Shown here one piece after another: positions 36,090-45,281 of a stretch of DNA of 64,000 nt. Positions within the stretch are counted from its first letter, which is position 1. Every line of letters starts with the position of its first letter. A program made the translations under genes and the position numbers. Below the pieces are notes generated by a model, which saw only the letters and a program-made list of their open reading frames with translations, searched no databases and was not told where the DNA came from. The stretch covers positions 52,345 to 116,344 of the forward strand of contig DGVD01000010.1 in NCBI GenBank assembly GCA_002395835.1, in the 5' to 3' direction. The DNA is from Bacteroidales bacterium UBA4293 (GTDB taxonomy: Bacteria > Bacteroidota > Bacteroidia > Bacteroidales > Bacteroidaceae).

Positions 36090-37277
36090 TTAGAATCTTT
36101 CTATTATTTCTAGACACATACGTGAATTATGGTAAGGGCATTTCCAAAAGCCGGCCTTATCATCTATCCGATTTATAACGCCATTCGCATCACAGCTCCA
36201 ATACCATTCTCCATTTTCGTAGTCTATCAAATGCTCTTTGATATATGTCCAAACATCTAAAGCTATTTCAAGAGATTTCTCATCTGAAAAATGCTGATAA
36301 ATATTAAGGAAACCAACCACAGCTTCAGCTTGCACCCACCAATGTCTATCGGCATCCACATAACCCGTATCCAAATTCGCTTCATGAACCATACTATGGT
36401 CGGGCTGTAATCCCTTTTCACTGGCCTTTGCCACCATCTTAACTACAGGTTCAACTTTAGCTAAAACGTCTTTATCCCCCAAAACTAAGGCTGCTTCATG
36501 AAGCAACCACGAACACTCTATATCATGACCATAACTTTCAAGCGTTCCACCTCCCCTAGTCCAATCTTTCTCAAAGAAAAGGTCTAAATGATGCGTTTCA
36601 GGATTTAATATATGATTGATAAAAATATCAATCAAATTACGTAAAGCTTTTTCAAGGCGCTTATCCTTCCACACCCGATAAAGATTAGTATAAGGTTCTA
36701 TGATATGTAAATGAGTATTCTGTGATTTAGGATAATTCTGGTCCTTGTCGGAAAGACGCATATCTTCTATGGCATTCCAATCTCTGGTGCAGGCTTCAAT
36801 ATAACCATTGTGCAACGAATCAAAAGCATATCGTTCTATCGTATCAAACAAGCGAATAGAATATTCTAGAGCTTCTTCATCTCCTGTAGCTCTATAAAAT
36901 TCACTGAGCCCATAAAGCATAAAGCCCAGTTCATAGAATTGTTTCTTTGTATCTACAGGATTCCCTTTGAAGTCCACTTCCCAGTATGTCCCTCCAAATT
37001 CTTCATCAAAGAATTTACTCAGAACATAATCTTTAGCTCTTTTTGCGGCTTTCAAATAATCAGGATGGTGAAGTACACGATATGCTGCTGAGAAAGTCCA
37101 TAAGATACGGCCATTCAGTATACCCCCTTTATTAGCTTTCGGCTCTAAAATGCCTTCTCCTGTGATACGCCCATAAAAGCCACCATTCTCATGATCAATC
37201 ATGTTGTCCAACCAGAATGGAAGGATATTCTGTTCCAATATCTTCTGGACCTCTTTTTTTAACTCAGCAGTTCCCAC
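36090..37277 (-). CDS. Mannobiose 2-epimerase (AGE/cellobiose 2-epimerase family)
   Basis: A 395-residue cytoplasmic (alpha/alpha)6 epimerase starting at a GTG (37277), supported by the conserved N-terminus LKKEVQKILEQNILPFWLDN. GGFYGRI, RILWTFSAAYR, SYGHDIECSWLLHEAA and WWVQAEAVVGFLN are AGE-family motifs with the catalytic histidines. It converts mannobiose to mannosylglucose. The gene next to a GH130 mannosylglucose phosphorylase, 13 bp upstream, strongly supports this. The same pair is known in B. fragilis. Confidence 0.87.
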   Translation of the reverse strand: MGTAELKKEVQKILEQNILPFWLDNMIDHENGGFYGRITGEGILEPKANKGGILNGRILWTFSAAYRVLHHPDYLKAAKRAKDYVLSKFFDEEFGGTYWEVDFKGNPVDTKKQFYELGFMLYGLSEFYRATGDEEALEYSIRLFDTIERYAFDSLHNGYIEACTRDWNAIEDMRLSDKDQNYPKSQNTHLHIIEPYTNLYRVWKDKRLEKALRNLIDIFINHILNPETHHLDLFFEKDWTRGGGTLESYGHDIECSWLLHEAALVLGDKDVLAKVEPVVKMVAKASEKGLQPDHSMVHEANLDTGYVDADRHWWVQAEAVVGFLNIYQHFSDEKSLEIALDVWTYIKEHLIDYENGEWYWSCDANGVINRIDDKAGFWKCPYHNSRMCLEIIERF

Positions 37278-37290
37278 TGTAACCTAATTA

Positions 37291-38466
37291 TTAAAAATTC
37301 AAGACTTTCTTATTTTTATCAATTAATTTCTTCAATGTTTCAACGGATGCTGTAGTAGTAAGACCATCAACTGGAGTATTGAAGCAATAATCTACCAGTT
37401 TGTCAATGGTTGAAACAGCCACATACATACGTGTATCTGAAGAAGCATAATAAATCTTTACAGTACCGTCATCATCAGCAATCCAACCATTACAGAACAG
37501 GACATTGCTAACATCGCCAATACGCTCTTCTCCTTCTGGTGCCATGAAATAACCACCAGGAGTTGCAATCTGCTTCGTTGGATCCTCTAGAGATGTCATA
37601 TACAAATAAAGAACATAACGTAAACCAGCAGCACAGGCACGAACTCCATGAGCTAAATGTAACCACCCCTTAGATGTCTTAATTGGCTGAGGGCCTTCAC
37701 CATTCTTTACTTCTTTTATGGTATGATAAAAACGTTGGTCTATAATTTTTTCTTCTTTAACCTCAGCATGAGTAATGTCATCCACCAAAGCCCAGCCAAT
37801 TCCGCCACCACTTCCAGCATCGATAAATCCGTCTTGAGGTCTGGTATACAAAGCGTATTTGCCATTAACAAATTCTGGATGCAAAACTACATTACGCTGC
37901 TGGCTCTTGGATTTAAGGTCTGGTAAACGATCCCAATGGATAAAATCCTTTGTCCTACAAATTGCAGCTGTAGCTGTAGCTGAAGACAAATCACCCTTTG
38001 GCGCATTGCTATCATGGCGCTCAGCACAGAATATTCCATAAACCCAGCCATCCTCATGAGCTGTTAGACGCATGTCATAAATGTTAGTAGCAGGGATTAA
38101 ATCATCAGGCATAGTTATAGGATAATCCCAAAATCTGAAATTATCAATTCCATTCTGGCTCTCTGCAACTGCAAAAAATGATTTACGGTCTGCACCTTCC
38201 ACTCTGACTACCAACAAGTATCTTCCATTCCACTTAATGGCACCAGAATTTAATGTTGCATTCATTTGAATGCGTTCCATTAAATAAGGATTAGTCTTTT
38301 CATCCAAGTCATAGCGCCAAATAATAGGAGTATGAGCAGCTGTCAGTATTGGATATTTATAACGAGTGTAAATGCCATTGTTTTCTTCTAAAGGGATATT
38401 GGGACGACTCAAAAAGGCTTCATGATCGGCCAACAATTTCAGAACTTTCTCACTAAATTTATTCAT
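37291..38466 (-). CDS. 4-O-beta-D-mannosyl-D-glucose phosphorylase (GH130)
   Basis: A 391-residue cytoplasmic phosphorylase. It contains PILTAAHTPIIWRYDL, VRVEGADRKSFFAVAESQNG, YDMRLTAHEDGWVYGIFCAERHD, NVVLHPEFVNGKYALYTRPQD and GSGGGIGW. These match the GH130 subfamily 1 enzyme of B. fragilis very closely. It splits mannosylglucose with phosphate into mannose 1-phosphate and glucose. It lies between the GH26 mannanase and the epimerase, completing the intracellular mannobiose route. Confidence 0.93.
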   Translation of the reverse strand: MNKFSEKVLKLLADHEAFLSRPNIPLEENNGIYTRYKYPILTAAHTPIIWRYDLDEKTNPYLMERIQMNATLNSGAIKWNGRYLLVVRVEGADRKSFFAVAESQNGIDNFRFWDYPITMPDDLIPATNIYDMRLTAHEDGWVYGIFCAERHDSNAPKGDLSSATATAAICRTKDFIHWDRLPDLKSKSQQRNVVLHPEFVNGKYALYTRPQDGFIDAGSGGGIGWALVDDITHAEVKEEKIIDQRFYHTIKEVKNGEGPQPIKTSKGWLHLAHGVRACAAGLRYVLYLYMTSLEDPTKQIATPGGYFMAPEGEERIGDVSNVLFCNGWIADDDGTVKIYYASSDTRMYVAVSTIDKLVDYCFNTPVDGLTTTASVETLKKLIDKNKKVLNF

Positions 38467-38489
38467 AATGAAAGTATGTTTAAAAAACT

Positions 38490-39623
38490 TTATTTATAGA
38501 GGTTCTTCAGATCATTAACAAACAATGATTTTGGAGAATTATAGAATTTTATGAACTCTTCTGATGAAGGATGTCCAGGGTAAGGGCCATAAAAGTGTCC
38601 TGGCTTATCATGTGCATTTCTCCAAGTTTGTGCATAGGCAATTGGCAAGCTGTCACATACAGCCTGAAAAGCACTAGTCCACCATTCAGCTACTGGAATG
38701 CTCTCAAAACCTGTTTCTGTAAGTGCAGCCACTTTTCCATGTTCTGAAGCTATTTCACAAACCATTCCAAGATTTAAGCTTAAACCCTGCTTGTAATTAG
38801 ACAAAGTGAGAGGATCTTTTGGATCTCCATAACAATACATATCAAGGCCCAAAATATCTACCAAATCATCACCTGGATAACGTTCCAGATACTTTTCTTT
38901 CACACCATTAGCTTCAGAACCAGGAGAATAGGCAAATAGCACATTATCCACTCCTTTAGCTTTCAAACAGTCGGTAGTCAAGGTCCAAAGTGCTTTATAT
39001 TGATCCACTGTACACAGTTTCTCACCCCACCAGAACCAACTGCCAGTATGCTCATGCCAAGGTCGGAAAATAATAGGGACCTTAACACCATCTTCGGTAA
39101 CTAAAGAATTAAGAAAAGCAGACAACTTATCCAACCAAGTAAGAAATTTCTCATGATTAGTTCCACCTTTCAAAATACTAGCTACAACTGTAGAATCGGA
39201 AACATCCCAAGAGTCTCCACCAGTTAATGGGTTATTCAGATGCCAGCTATAGGAGATAACACCTCCACGTTTATATTGATTGACAGTTTCTTTACGAATT
39301 AAATCAAATGGCACACCATCCAGATTTACACTATCGCCCAACTCGATATGACCCAAATCAAATGTCATCAGGCCCGGATAGTCACCACACACATCCTTTA
39401 CATCGGAGCGATTTGGTTCATAAGACCACCCCACTCCATAAACAGGGTCATCATGGTGACCATACAAATATCCTTGAGAAGGAATATTAATAAGGTTATT
39501 AAGAAGTTTTTCAGTTTCTACCGTACGAAAGGACTTCTCCGGAGTTTCATTATTCTTAGGAGAATTACAAGAAATTGAAAATAAGGATACAAACGCAGCC
39601 ACAACAAAACAAGATTTTTTCAT
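38490..39623 (-). CDS. GH26 beta-mannanase/mannobiohydrolase lipoprotein
   Basis: A 377-residue lipoprotein from the ATG at 39623 (MKKSCFVVAAFVSLFSISCN, lipobox SISC); the longer in-frame start would bury the signal peptide. The GH26 acid/base Glu is in FRPWHEHTGSWFWWG and the nucleophile Glu in AALTETGFES. It cuts beta-1,4-mannan to mannobiose at the outer membrane or periplasm. It heads the operon GH26-GH130-epimerase-SASA-AXE, with a promoter at 39650-39679. Confidence 0.92.
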   Translation of the reverse strand: MKKSCFVVAAFVSLFSISCNSPKNNETPEKSFRTVETEKLLNNLINIPSQGYLYGHHDDPVYGVGWSYEPNRSDVKDVCGDYPGLMTFDLGHIELGDSVNLDGVPFDLIRKETVNQYKRGGVISYSWHLNNPLTGGDSWDVSDSTVVASILKGGTNHEKFLTWLDKLSAFLNSLVTEDGVKVPIIFRPWHEHTGSWFWWGEKLCTVDQYKALWTLTTDCLKAKGVDNVLFAYSPGSEANGVKEKYLERYPGDDLVDILGLDMYCYGDPKDPLTLSNYKQGLSLNLGMVCEIASEHGKVAALTETGFESIPVAEWWTSAFQAVCDSLPIAYAQTWRNAHDKPGHFYGPYPGHPSSEEFIKFYNSPKSLFVNDLKNLYK

Positions 39624-39649
39624 AGTCCATGAATTTTCATTAAACATGA

Positions 39650-39679
39650 CAAAATTAGGTAAAATATCTCTAATTCAAA
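39650..39679 (-). promoter_or_regulatory. Promoter of the mannan operon
   Basis: On the minus strand TTTG (39676-39679), 18 bp, TAATTTTG (39650-39657). The leader before the ATG at 39623 is about 20 nt. Confidence 0.7.
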
Positions 39680-40062
39680 AGCTATTAATCGCAAAAGACA
39701 AGATGTCACTATGATGTGTTAAAAAAGTATTAGATTTCTGAAAAGTGCTTGATTTTATCTCAAAACCTGTTAAATTTTTGCTAAATTGCCTAAATTACCA
39801 CATAAAAAGTAATACTATTTTAACTCATGATAAACAAATCATGTCGATATGTAAAACAAAGTTTTTTTGATAATAAAAGTTGTTTATCTTTGCGTTGATT
39901 TACAAAAGTAGAGAAAAAAAGATAAACTAATATCATTTTTACCAAATAATAATACTAATATTTGAATAATAAGCCAAAATAGTATTACTTTCATCATTCA
40001 TTTCTACTTTATGGTACAATTTTAACTCATTCATGCCATACTTTAAATAATCAAAGGGAAAC
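39680..40062. promoter_or_regulatory. Divergent regulatory region with inverted and direct repeats
   Basis: This very AT-rich stretch lies between the two assigned promoters of the mannan operon and GH2. AAAGTAATACTATTTT (39806-39821) recurs inverted as AAAATAGTATTACTTT (39976-39991), 16 of 16 bases. ATTTTAACTCAT occurs twice in direct orientation (39817-39828, 40019-40030). CATGAT and ATCATG flank 6 bp (39826-39843). TATCTTTG at 39885-39892 is a further possible -7 box on the plus strand. No open frame of note is present. Confidence 0.7.
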
Positions 40063-40094
40063 TTTGTAAGTCAATAGTTCTTTTTGTATTTTTG
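40063..40094 (+). promoter_or_regulatory. Promoter of the GH2 gene
   Basis: TTTG (40063-40066), 20 bp, TATTTTTG (40087-40094), 24 bp before the ATG at 40119. Confidence 0.75.
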
Positions 40095-40118
40095 CAAGGA
40101 AATATAAATTGAATACCC

Positions 40119-42539
40119 ATGAAGAAAATCACTACCCTACTTCTTTTTTGTGTTGCCTTCCTAGCAGCTTCAGCACAAAATCAACGTGAAGTGAAGTTGT
40201 TTAATGAAGGATGGAAATTTCATTTTGGAAATGCCTCCAGCCCTTCCAAGGATTTTGGAAGCGGTACTGAATACTTTAATTACCTCACAAAAGCTGCATC
40301 TATCCATAATGAGGGTCCATATGCATTAAAATTCAATGATGCGGATTGGCAAGAAATAAAACTGCCTCACGACTGGGCTACTTTCCTCCCTTATGCTGCT
40401 GAAGCTAGCCATAGCCATGGGTATCATACCGTAGGTTTCAAATATTCTGAAACAAGTGTGGGTTGGTACAGGAAAGAATTCACCCTTACTCCTGAAGACA
40501 AAGGTTACCATTACTACCTGCGCTTTGATGGTATTTTCCGCAATGCCATTGTGTGGATTAATGGATTTTTCATGGGAACCGAACCTAGCGGCTATGCCAC
40601 ACAAGTTTATGACCTCACGGACTACTTAGATTATGGAGGAAAGAATGTAGTCACTGTCCGTGCTGACGCCACTTTAGAAGAAGGCTGGTTCTACGAAGGA
40701 GCTGGCATCTATAGAGATGTATGGTTCGTTCGAACCGCTCCTGTACATGTGAAAGAATTTGGAACTTTTGTATATAGTACACTACAAAACAACTATACCC
40801 AGGCTCATTTGACTGTAGAGACAAAGGTAGAGAACAACACACATGGCACTGCCAGTTGTGAAGTATCTCAAACTTTACTAGACGCAGAAGGGAATAAAGT
40901 GCTCTCACTATCTGATTCTAAGATTTCCATTAAAGCCATGGAAACTGTATGCACTAAACAAGACGGCATTCTAGACAATGTGCATCTCTGGAATACGGAA
41001 GACCCTTATCTCTATACACTTCGAACTGAAATCAAACAAAACGGGAAGGTTATCGATGTCTATGACACCAAAACCGGCTTCCGTGAAGCAAAATTTACGG
41101 TAGACAAAGGCCTTCTGCTGAATGGAAAGCAGTTGAAACTGAAAGGCGTGAACATGCACCAGGATGAAGCAGGTGTAGGAGCTGCCATTCCTGTAGCTGT
41201 TATGGAATACAGAATAGAGAGGCTTAAAAGCATGGGGGTAAATGCTTATCGTTCATCTCACAACCCTATGTCTCCTGCCATGTTAGATGTTTGTGACAAA
41301 GAAGGTATATTGGTTATTGATGAGAACAGACTAGTGGGAATCAACCAATACCACAAGGATGAATTGCAGAATATGATTGAAAGGGACCGTAACCACCCAT
41401 CTGTCATCTTGTGGAGTATCGGCAATGAAGAATGGGGTGTGGAAAGAAATGATTACGGAGAAAGAATTGCACATACTATGACAGACTTCGTTCATCTCAT
41501 GGATCCTACACGTCCTGCTACTGTAGCCACTTCTGGTGGAGACCGAATTACCCGTCCTGTAGATGTAGCTGGCTATAATTACATTGTCCAAAACGATGTG
41601 GAAGGTGAACATAAACGTTTCCCACAGCGCATAGCTTATGGTTCAGAAGAAACTTCAGGTTGTGGAACTCGTGGAATTTATTATACTGATGAGGAAGCTG
41701 GGCACATGGCTTCTATCAACCGTACCGACACTACCTACCTCAACAAAATAGAAAGGGGTTGGAAGTTCTATGCGGAATGCGATTGGCTAAGCGGTTTGTT
41801 CTACTGGACAGGCTTTGACTACAAAGGAGAACCGAACCCTTTGAAATACCCTGCTGTAGATTCAGAATTCGGTATTCTAGACTACTGCGGCTTTGAGAAA
41901 GATGAAGCTTATTATCTGAAATCTTGGTGGACAGATGAAACCGTTCTACATATTCTTCCTCACTGGAATTTGAAAGGACACGAGGGCGAAGAGGTAGATG
42001 TGTGGGCTTACAGCAACTGTGATGAGGTAGAGCTTATCGTCAACGGTAAGAAACTGGGAAAGAAAACCATGCCAAAGAACGGACATCTAAGCTGGAAAGC
42101 CATTTATAAACCTGGAACTGTGAAAGCTATTGGATACAAGAATAAGAAAAAAGTGAAAGAAGTAGTCCTTACCACCAACTACACACCTACTCAGATAGCA
42201 CTAGAGGCTCATAAGACTACCTTGAAAGCTGACAATCAAGATGTGGCTGTCATAACCATCAAACTTCAAGACAAAAAGGGTAATACCATCCCTACTGCTT
42301 GCCAAAACATTCAAATTAAGGTAAGTGGAAATGCACGTATCTTAGGTGTAGGCAATGGTGACCCTGCGTATAAAGAACAGCAAAATCCAAACAACTTGAA
42401 CTGCAAAAGCTACACTGTCCCCAGTTTTAACGGCTTGGCACAAGTTCTAGTTCAGAGTACTCACGAAGGTGGTGAAATTACCGTCACATGCAGCTCTGAG
42501 GGATTAAAAGAAGGAACCCTTTCTATCATGGCAAAATAA
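40119..42539 (+). CDS. Secreted GH2 family beta-galactosidase-like hydrolase
   Basis: An 806-residue enzyme with a signal peptide (LLLFCVAFLAASAQ). The order is GH2 sugar-binding domain (GWKFHFGNASS to GWFYEGAGIYRDVW), Ig-like domain, TIM barrel with acid/base Glu in WSIGNEEWG and nucleophile Glu in YGSEETSG, and C-terminal Ig-like domains (QIALEAHKTTLKADNQDV). Specificity may be beta-galactoside, beta-mannoside or other. It is divergent from the mannan operon and shares its repeat-rich control region, so both may respond to the same glycan. The phosphatase gene follows after 9 bp. Confidence 0.85.
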   Translation: MKKITTLLLFCVAFLAASAQNQREVKLFNEGWKFHFGNASSPSKDFGSGTEYFNYLTKAASIHNEGPYALKFNDADWQEIKLPHDWATFLPYAAEASHSHGYHTVGFKYSETSVGWYRKEFTLTPEDKGYHYYLRFDGIFRNAIVWINGFFMGTEPSGYATQVYDLTDYLDYGGKNVVTVRADATLEEGWFYEGAGIYRDVWFVRTAPVHVKEFGTFVYSTLQNNYTQAHLTVETKVENNTHGTASCEVSQTLLDAEGNKVLSLSDSKISIKAMETVCTKQDGILDNVHLWNTEDPYLYTLRTEIKQNGKVIDVYDTKTGFREAKFTVDKGLLLNGKQLKLKGVNMHQDEAGVGAAIPVAVMEYRIERLKSMGVNAYRSSHNPMSPAMLDVCDKEGILVIDENRLVGINQYHKDELQNMIERDRNHPSVILWSIGNEEWGVERNDYGERIAHTMTDFVHLMDPTRPATVATSGGDRITRPVDVAGYNYIVQNDVEGEHKRFPQRIAYGSEETSGCGTRGIYYTDEEAGHMASINRTDTTYLNKIERGWKFYAECDWLSGLFYWTGFDYKGEPNPLKYPAVDSEFGILDYCGFEKDEAYYLKSWWTDETVLHILPHWNLKGHEGEEVDVWAYSNCDEVELIVNGKKLGKKTMPKNGHLSWKAIYKPGTVKAIGYKNKKKVKEVVLTTNYTPTQIALEAHKTTLKADNQDVAVITIKLQDKKGNTIPTACQNIQIKVSGNARILGVGNGDPAYKEQQNPNNLNCKSYTVPSFNGLAQVLVQSTHEGGEITVTCSSEGLKEGTLSIMAK

Positions 42540-42548
42540 TTACAATTT

Positions 42549-43271
42549 ATGAAGAAGATACTATTACTTGCTACTTTACTGCCATTGGCAGTCTTTGCAC
42601 AAAAAGATGTGACGAAAGAGAATTATGACCCTTTCTTCACCAAAGAAGAAGCTCCACACATTGAGAATGTCTTACCTGCCCCTCCTACACTAACCGACCC
42701 ACGCTTTTTCGATGACTGGGCACAATATCAGTGGGGAAAATCTATCCGTGACACGGAACGGGGAAAACTGGCAGTGGAAGATGCGGGCATCTATGCGGGT
42801 TACTTCATGAAGCGTTTCAGCCCTGCCATGGAAGGAACCCTCACTCCTGAAACGCACCCAATTCTTTATCGACTGCTCTCTAGGGCGCATCGCACGGAAC
42901 AGCAGGCAGGTGCCAGTGCCAAAGCTTATTTCAAACGAGTACGGCCTTATCAGCAGTATAAGGAACCCAGTGGAGTTCCAAGCCATGAATCTCCCACAGA
43001 TTTCACCAGCTATCCTTCAGGGCATACACATGCGTCTTGGCTAGTGGGTATGATCCTTACAGTCCTTGATCCTGCACACACGGAAGAAATCATGAAAGTG
43101 GCCTATGAACTTGGCCAAAGTCGTGTAATCGTAGGATTCCACTATCAAAGTGATGTGGATGCAGGCCGGGTGATTGGAAGTATTACCTTTGCTCGATTGT
43201 GTTCTGAACCCGAATTCCAAAACTTGCTTAAAAAAGCAGTAAAGGAATACAAGAAGAATTTGAAAAAATAA
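42549..43271 (+). CDS. PAP2-family class A acid phosphatase, periplasmic
   Basis: A 240-residue protein with a signal peptide (MKKILLLATLLPLAVFAQ). All three PAP2 motifs are present: KAYFKRVRP (Kx6RP), YPSGHTHAS (PSGH) and SRVIVGFHYQSD (SRx5Hx3D). This is the layout of class A nonspecific acid phosphatases such as PhoN. It hydrolyses phosphomonoesters in the periplasm. It is probably cotranscribed with the GH2 gene and ends in a hairpin terminator. Confidence 0.9.
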   Translation: MKKILLLATLLPLAVFAQKDVTKENYDPFFTKEEAPHIENVLPAPPTLTDPRFFDDWAQYQWGKSIRDTERGKLAVEDAGIYAGYFMKRFSPAMEGTLTPETHPILYRLLSRAHRTEQQAGASAKAYFKRVRPYQQYKEPSGVPSHESPTDFTSYPSGHTHASWLVGMILTVLDPAHTEEIMKVAYELGQSRVIVGFHYQSDVDAGRVIGSITFARLCSEPEFQNLLKKAVKEYKKNLKK

Positions 43272-43292
43272 AGTCTTTACCCATTATAAAAG

Positions 43293-43330
43293 AAATCCCG
43301 CTGAACGATTGATTTCAGCGGGATTTCTTA
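43293..43330. terminator. Bidirectional terminator between phosphatase and rsh genes
   Basis: AAATCCCGCTGA pairs almost fully with TCAGCGGGATTT, loop about 10 nt, with A/T flanks on both sides. Confidence 0.85.
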
Positions 43331-43332
43331 TT

Positions 43333-45204
43333 TCAGAAGATCTGACGGATTTCATCCACTCCTTCTATGCTATAAAGCATTTCTTCCGTGGATAGCAAAT
43401 CTTTGACACAAGTGACAAAGAACCTGATTTCTAAATCTACGATATCATCGGCTGTGGAAGTTGATAAGGAATCAATGGTAAGGTGAAGATTGTTCGTGAT
43501 GTAATCTATCAAATCTATTAGCAAATGGTAACGATCTATGGCCTTGATATGTAAGGTTACAGGATAACTTCTTGCAGGATCAATTGGGAAATCCACATCT
43601 TCTATAGCATCACCATTCTTTGTGGCCAAACGGATAACCTCCTGACAATTCCTACGATGTATGTTTAATATACCATATTCATCTCTATAGCCAATGGTCT
43701 CTCCTCCTGGAAGAGGCTGACAGATAGGGCAACGCCTCACTCCTTTCCGTTGCTCTTCCTGCTTTAGCTTCATTAAAGCATTTTTCGCTTTATAAGTGCA
43801 ACAATGATCTATCCAATCAGGCTTTGGAGAGTTTTTCACATCCACACCAATCTCCACACAGTCACCCTGACGAAGAACAGTCTTAATCGGACTTAGTTTC
43901 CCATTGATTCGGGCATACTTGGCATGAAGGCCTATTTTATTTCCCTGCTCAAAAGCGAAATCTATGGCTGTGGCTCCATTAGGGAGAGAAATGGAAAGTC
44001 CTCTTGGAGTGAAAACCAAAATATTATCATAGTACAGCGATGTCTTGACACTCTCTATGAAATTTTCATTTGCATTCTGAAAAGCAATATCCTTTAATAC
44101 CTTCTTGAAACGGGTAATCCAGGTCGCTACATTATTCTCTGTACGAGAAGCTAAGCATCCTAACCTAGAACTTTCTACCATCCTGCGAGAACTAATCTGC
44201 ACATCTTCCCAAATACCAGCCTCTGATAAAAGCATCACTCGTATACACTGATAGGTGTTTTCCTGAGCAAAGTCAATCTGATTCGTAAAATACTGAGGTT
44301 TCTCCTTGTATCGGTCGGTCAACATAGAATAGATGAGCAAGCAGGTCTGCTTGTCTGTCAAATCATCTTTCGGATTGGAGAATGTAATGCGGACATAATA
44401 TTTGTTCTGAACATGCTTAAAGTCGCAGTCGGCTGCTTTCATCTTCCGATAGATGCTGTACGGAGCACGATAATAGACTTCTGCATTGGCATAGATTCCC
44501 TCAGAACGAAGCAGCTCCATAATCTCACCAATGAAATTACTTAGACGAGGGCCGTTTTCTTCTTTGTACTGTTCCAAAGCGTTGGCTATATCTGGATACT
44601 CAAAGGGACAACGGAACTTGAAGCTCAAGTTCTCCAGTTCAGTCTTGATGTCAAAAAGCCCTAGCCTATTAGCCAGTGGAGCATAGAAATAATCCGTTTC
44701 ACCGGCTATCTTCATCTGCTTACGGGTACTCATGCTGGAAAGTGTGCGCATATTGTGAAGACGATCGGCTATCTTAATCATCAAGGCACGGATATCGTAA
44801 TCCAGGGAATCCAGCAGTTTCTTGTAGTTGTCCACCTGCTCCGTTTCCTGATACTTCTCCTGCTTGACCTTGGTAACCGTGTCTACCAGAAATGCCACAT
44901 CATCACCGTATCTTTCTTGAATATCCTCCAAGGTGTAATCCGTGTCTTCAACCACATCATGAAGAAATGCCGCAATGACCGTATTGACATCCAACTTCAT
45001 TTCACGGGCCACGATAGAAGCCACAGCTATGGGATGTAGTATGTAAGGCTCTCCTGATTTACGCTTCTGGCTGGAATGAGCTTCCTTGGCAAACTCAAAA
45101 GCATTTTTCAACCGTTCCAGGTCTGCTGAAGATGCAGAATCAGCTACCGACTTAAATACTTCTTCTGCAGCTTCTTGAATCTGCTGCTCATAGATATCTT
45201 CCAT
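43333..45204 (-). CDS. RelA/SpoT homologue (Rsh) with intact HD hydrolase and degenerate synthetase domain
   Basis: A 623-residue protein from the ATG at 45204; upstream in-frame codons are not family-like. The HD hydrolase domain is intact (SGEPYILHPIAVASI, AAFLHDVVEDTDYT, DRLHNMRTL). The synthetase domain is changed: the usual GYxSLHT is TYQCIRVM, EVQIRT is DVQISS, and the AExGxAAHWxYK region reads SSRLGCLASRTENN. TGS (VFTPRGLSISLPNGATAIDFAF) and a C-terminal ACT domain remain. It probably hydrolyses (p)ppGpp but cannot make it. Gene order places it after a terminator and before rmuC. Confidence 0.85.
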   Translation of the reverse strand: MEDIYEQQIQEAAEEVFKSVADSASSADLERLKNAFEFAKEAHSSQKRKSGEPYILHPIAVASIVAREMKLDVNTVIAAFLHDVVEDTDYTLEDIQERYGDDVAFLVDTVTKVKQEKYQETEQVDNYKKLLDSLDYDIRALMIKIADRLHNMRTLSSMSTRKQMKIAGETDYFYAPLANRLGLFDIKTELENLSFKFRCPFEYPDIANALEQYKEENGPRLSNFIGEIMELLRSEGIYANAEVYYRAPYSIYRKMKAADCDFKHVQNKYYVRITFSNPKDDLTDKQTCLLIYSMLTDRYKEKPQYFTNQIDFAQENTYQCIRVMLLSEAGIWEDVQISSRRMVESSRLGCLASRTENNVATWITRFKKVLKDIAFQNANENFIESVKTSLYYDNILVFTPRGLSISLPNGATAIDFAFEQGNKIGLHAKYARINGKLSPIKTVLRQGDCVEIGVDVKNSPKPDWIDHCCTYKAKNALMKLKQEEQRKGVRRCPICQPLPGGETIGYRDEYGILNIHRRNCQEVIRLATKNGDAIEDVDFPIDPARSYPVTLHIKAIDRYHLLIDLIDYITNNLHLTIDSLSTSTADDIVDLEIRFFVTCVKDLLSTEEMLYSIEGVDEIRQIF

Positions 45205-45281
45205 AGTATTAGTATATTGCAAATTTTTGTAAAAATAGAGGATTTCTAATAAATACCCAAATAATCTGTTCAAAAATTTAG

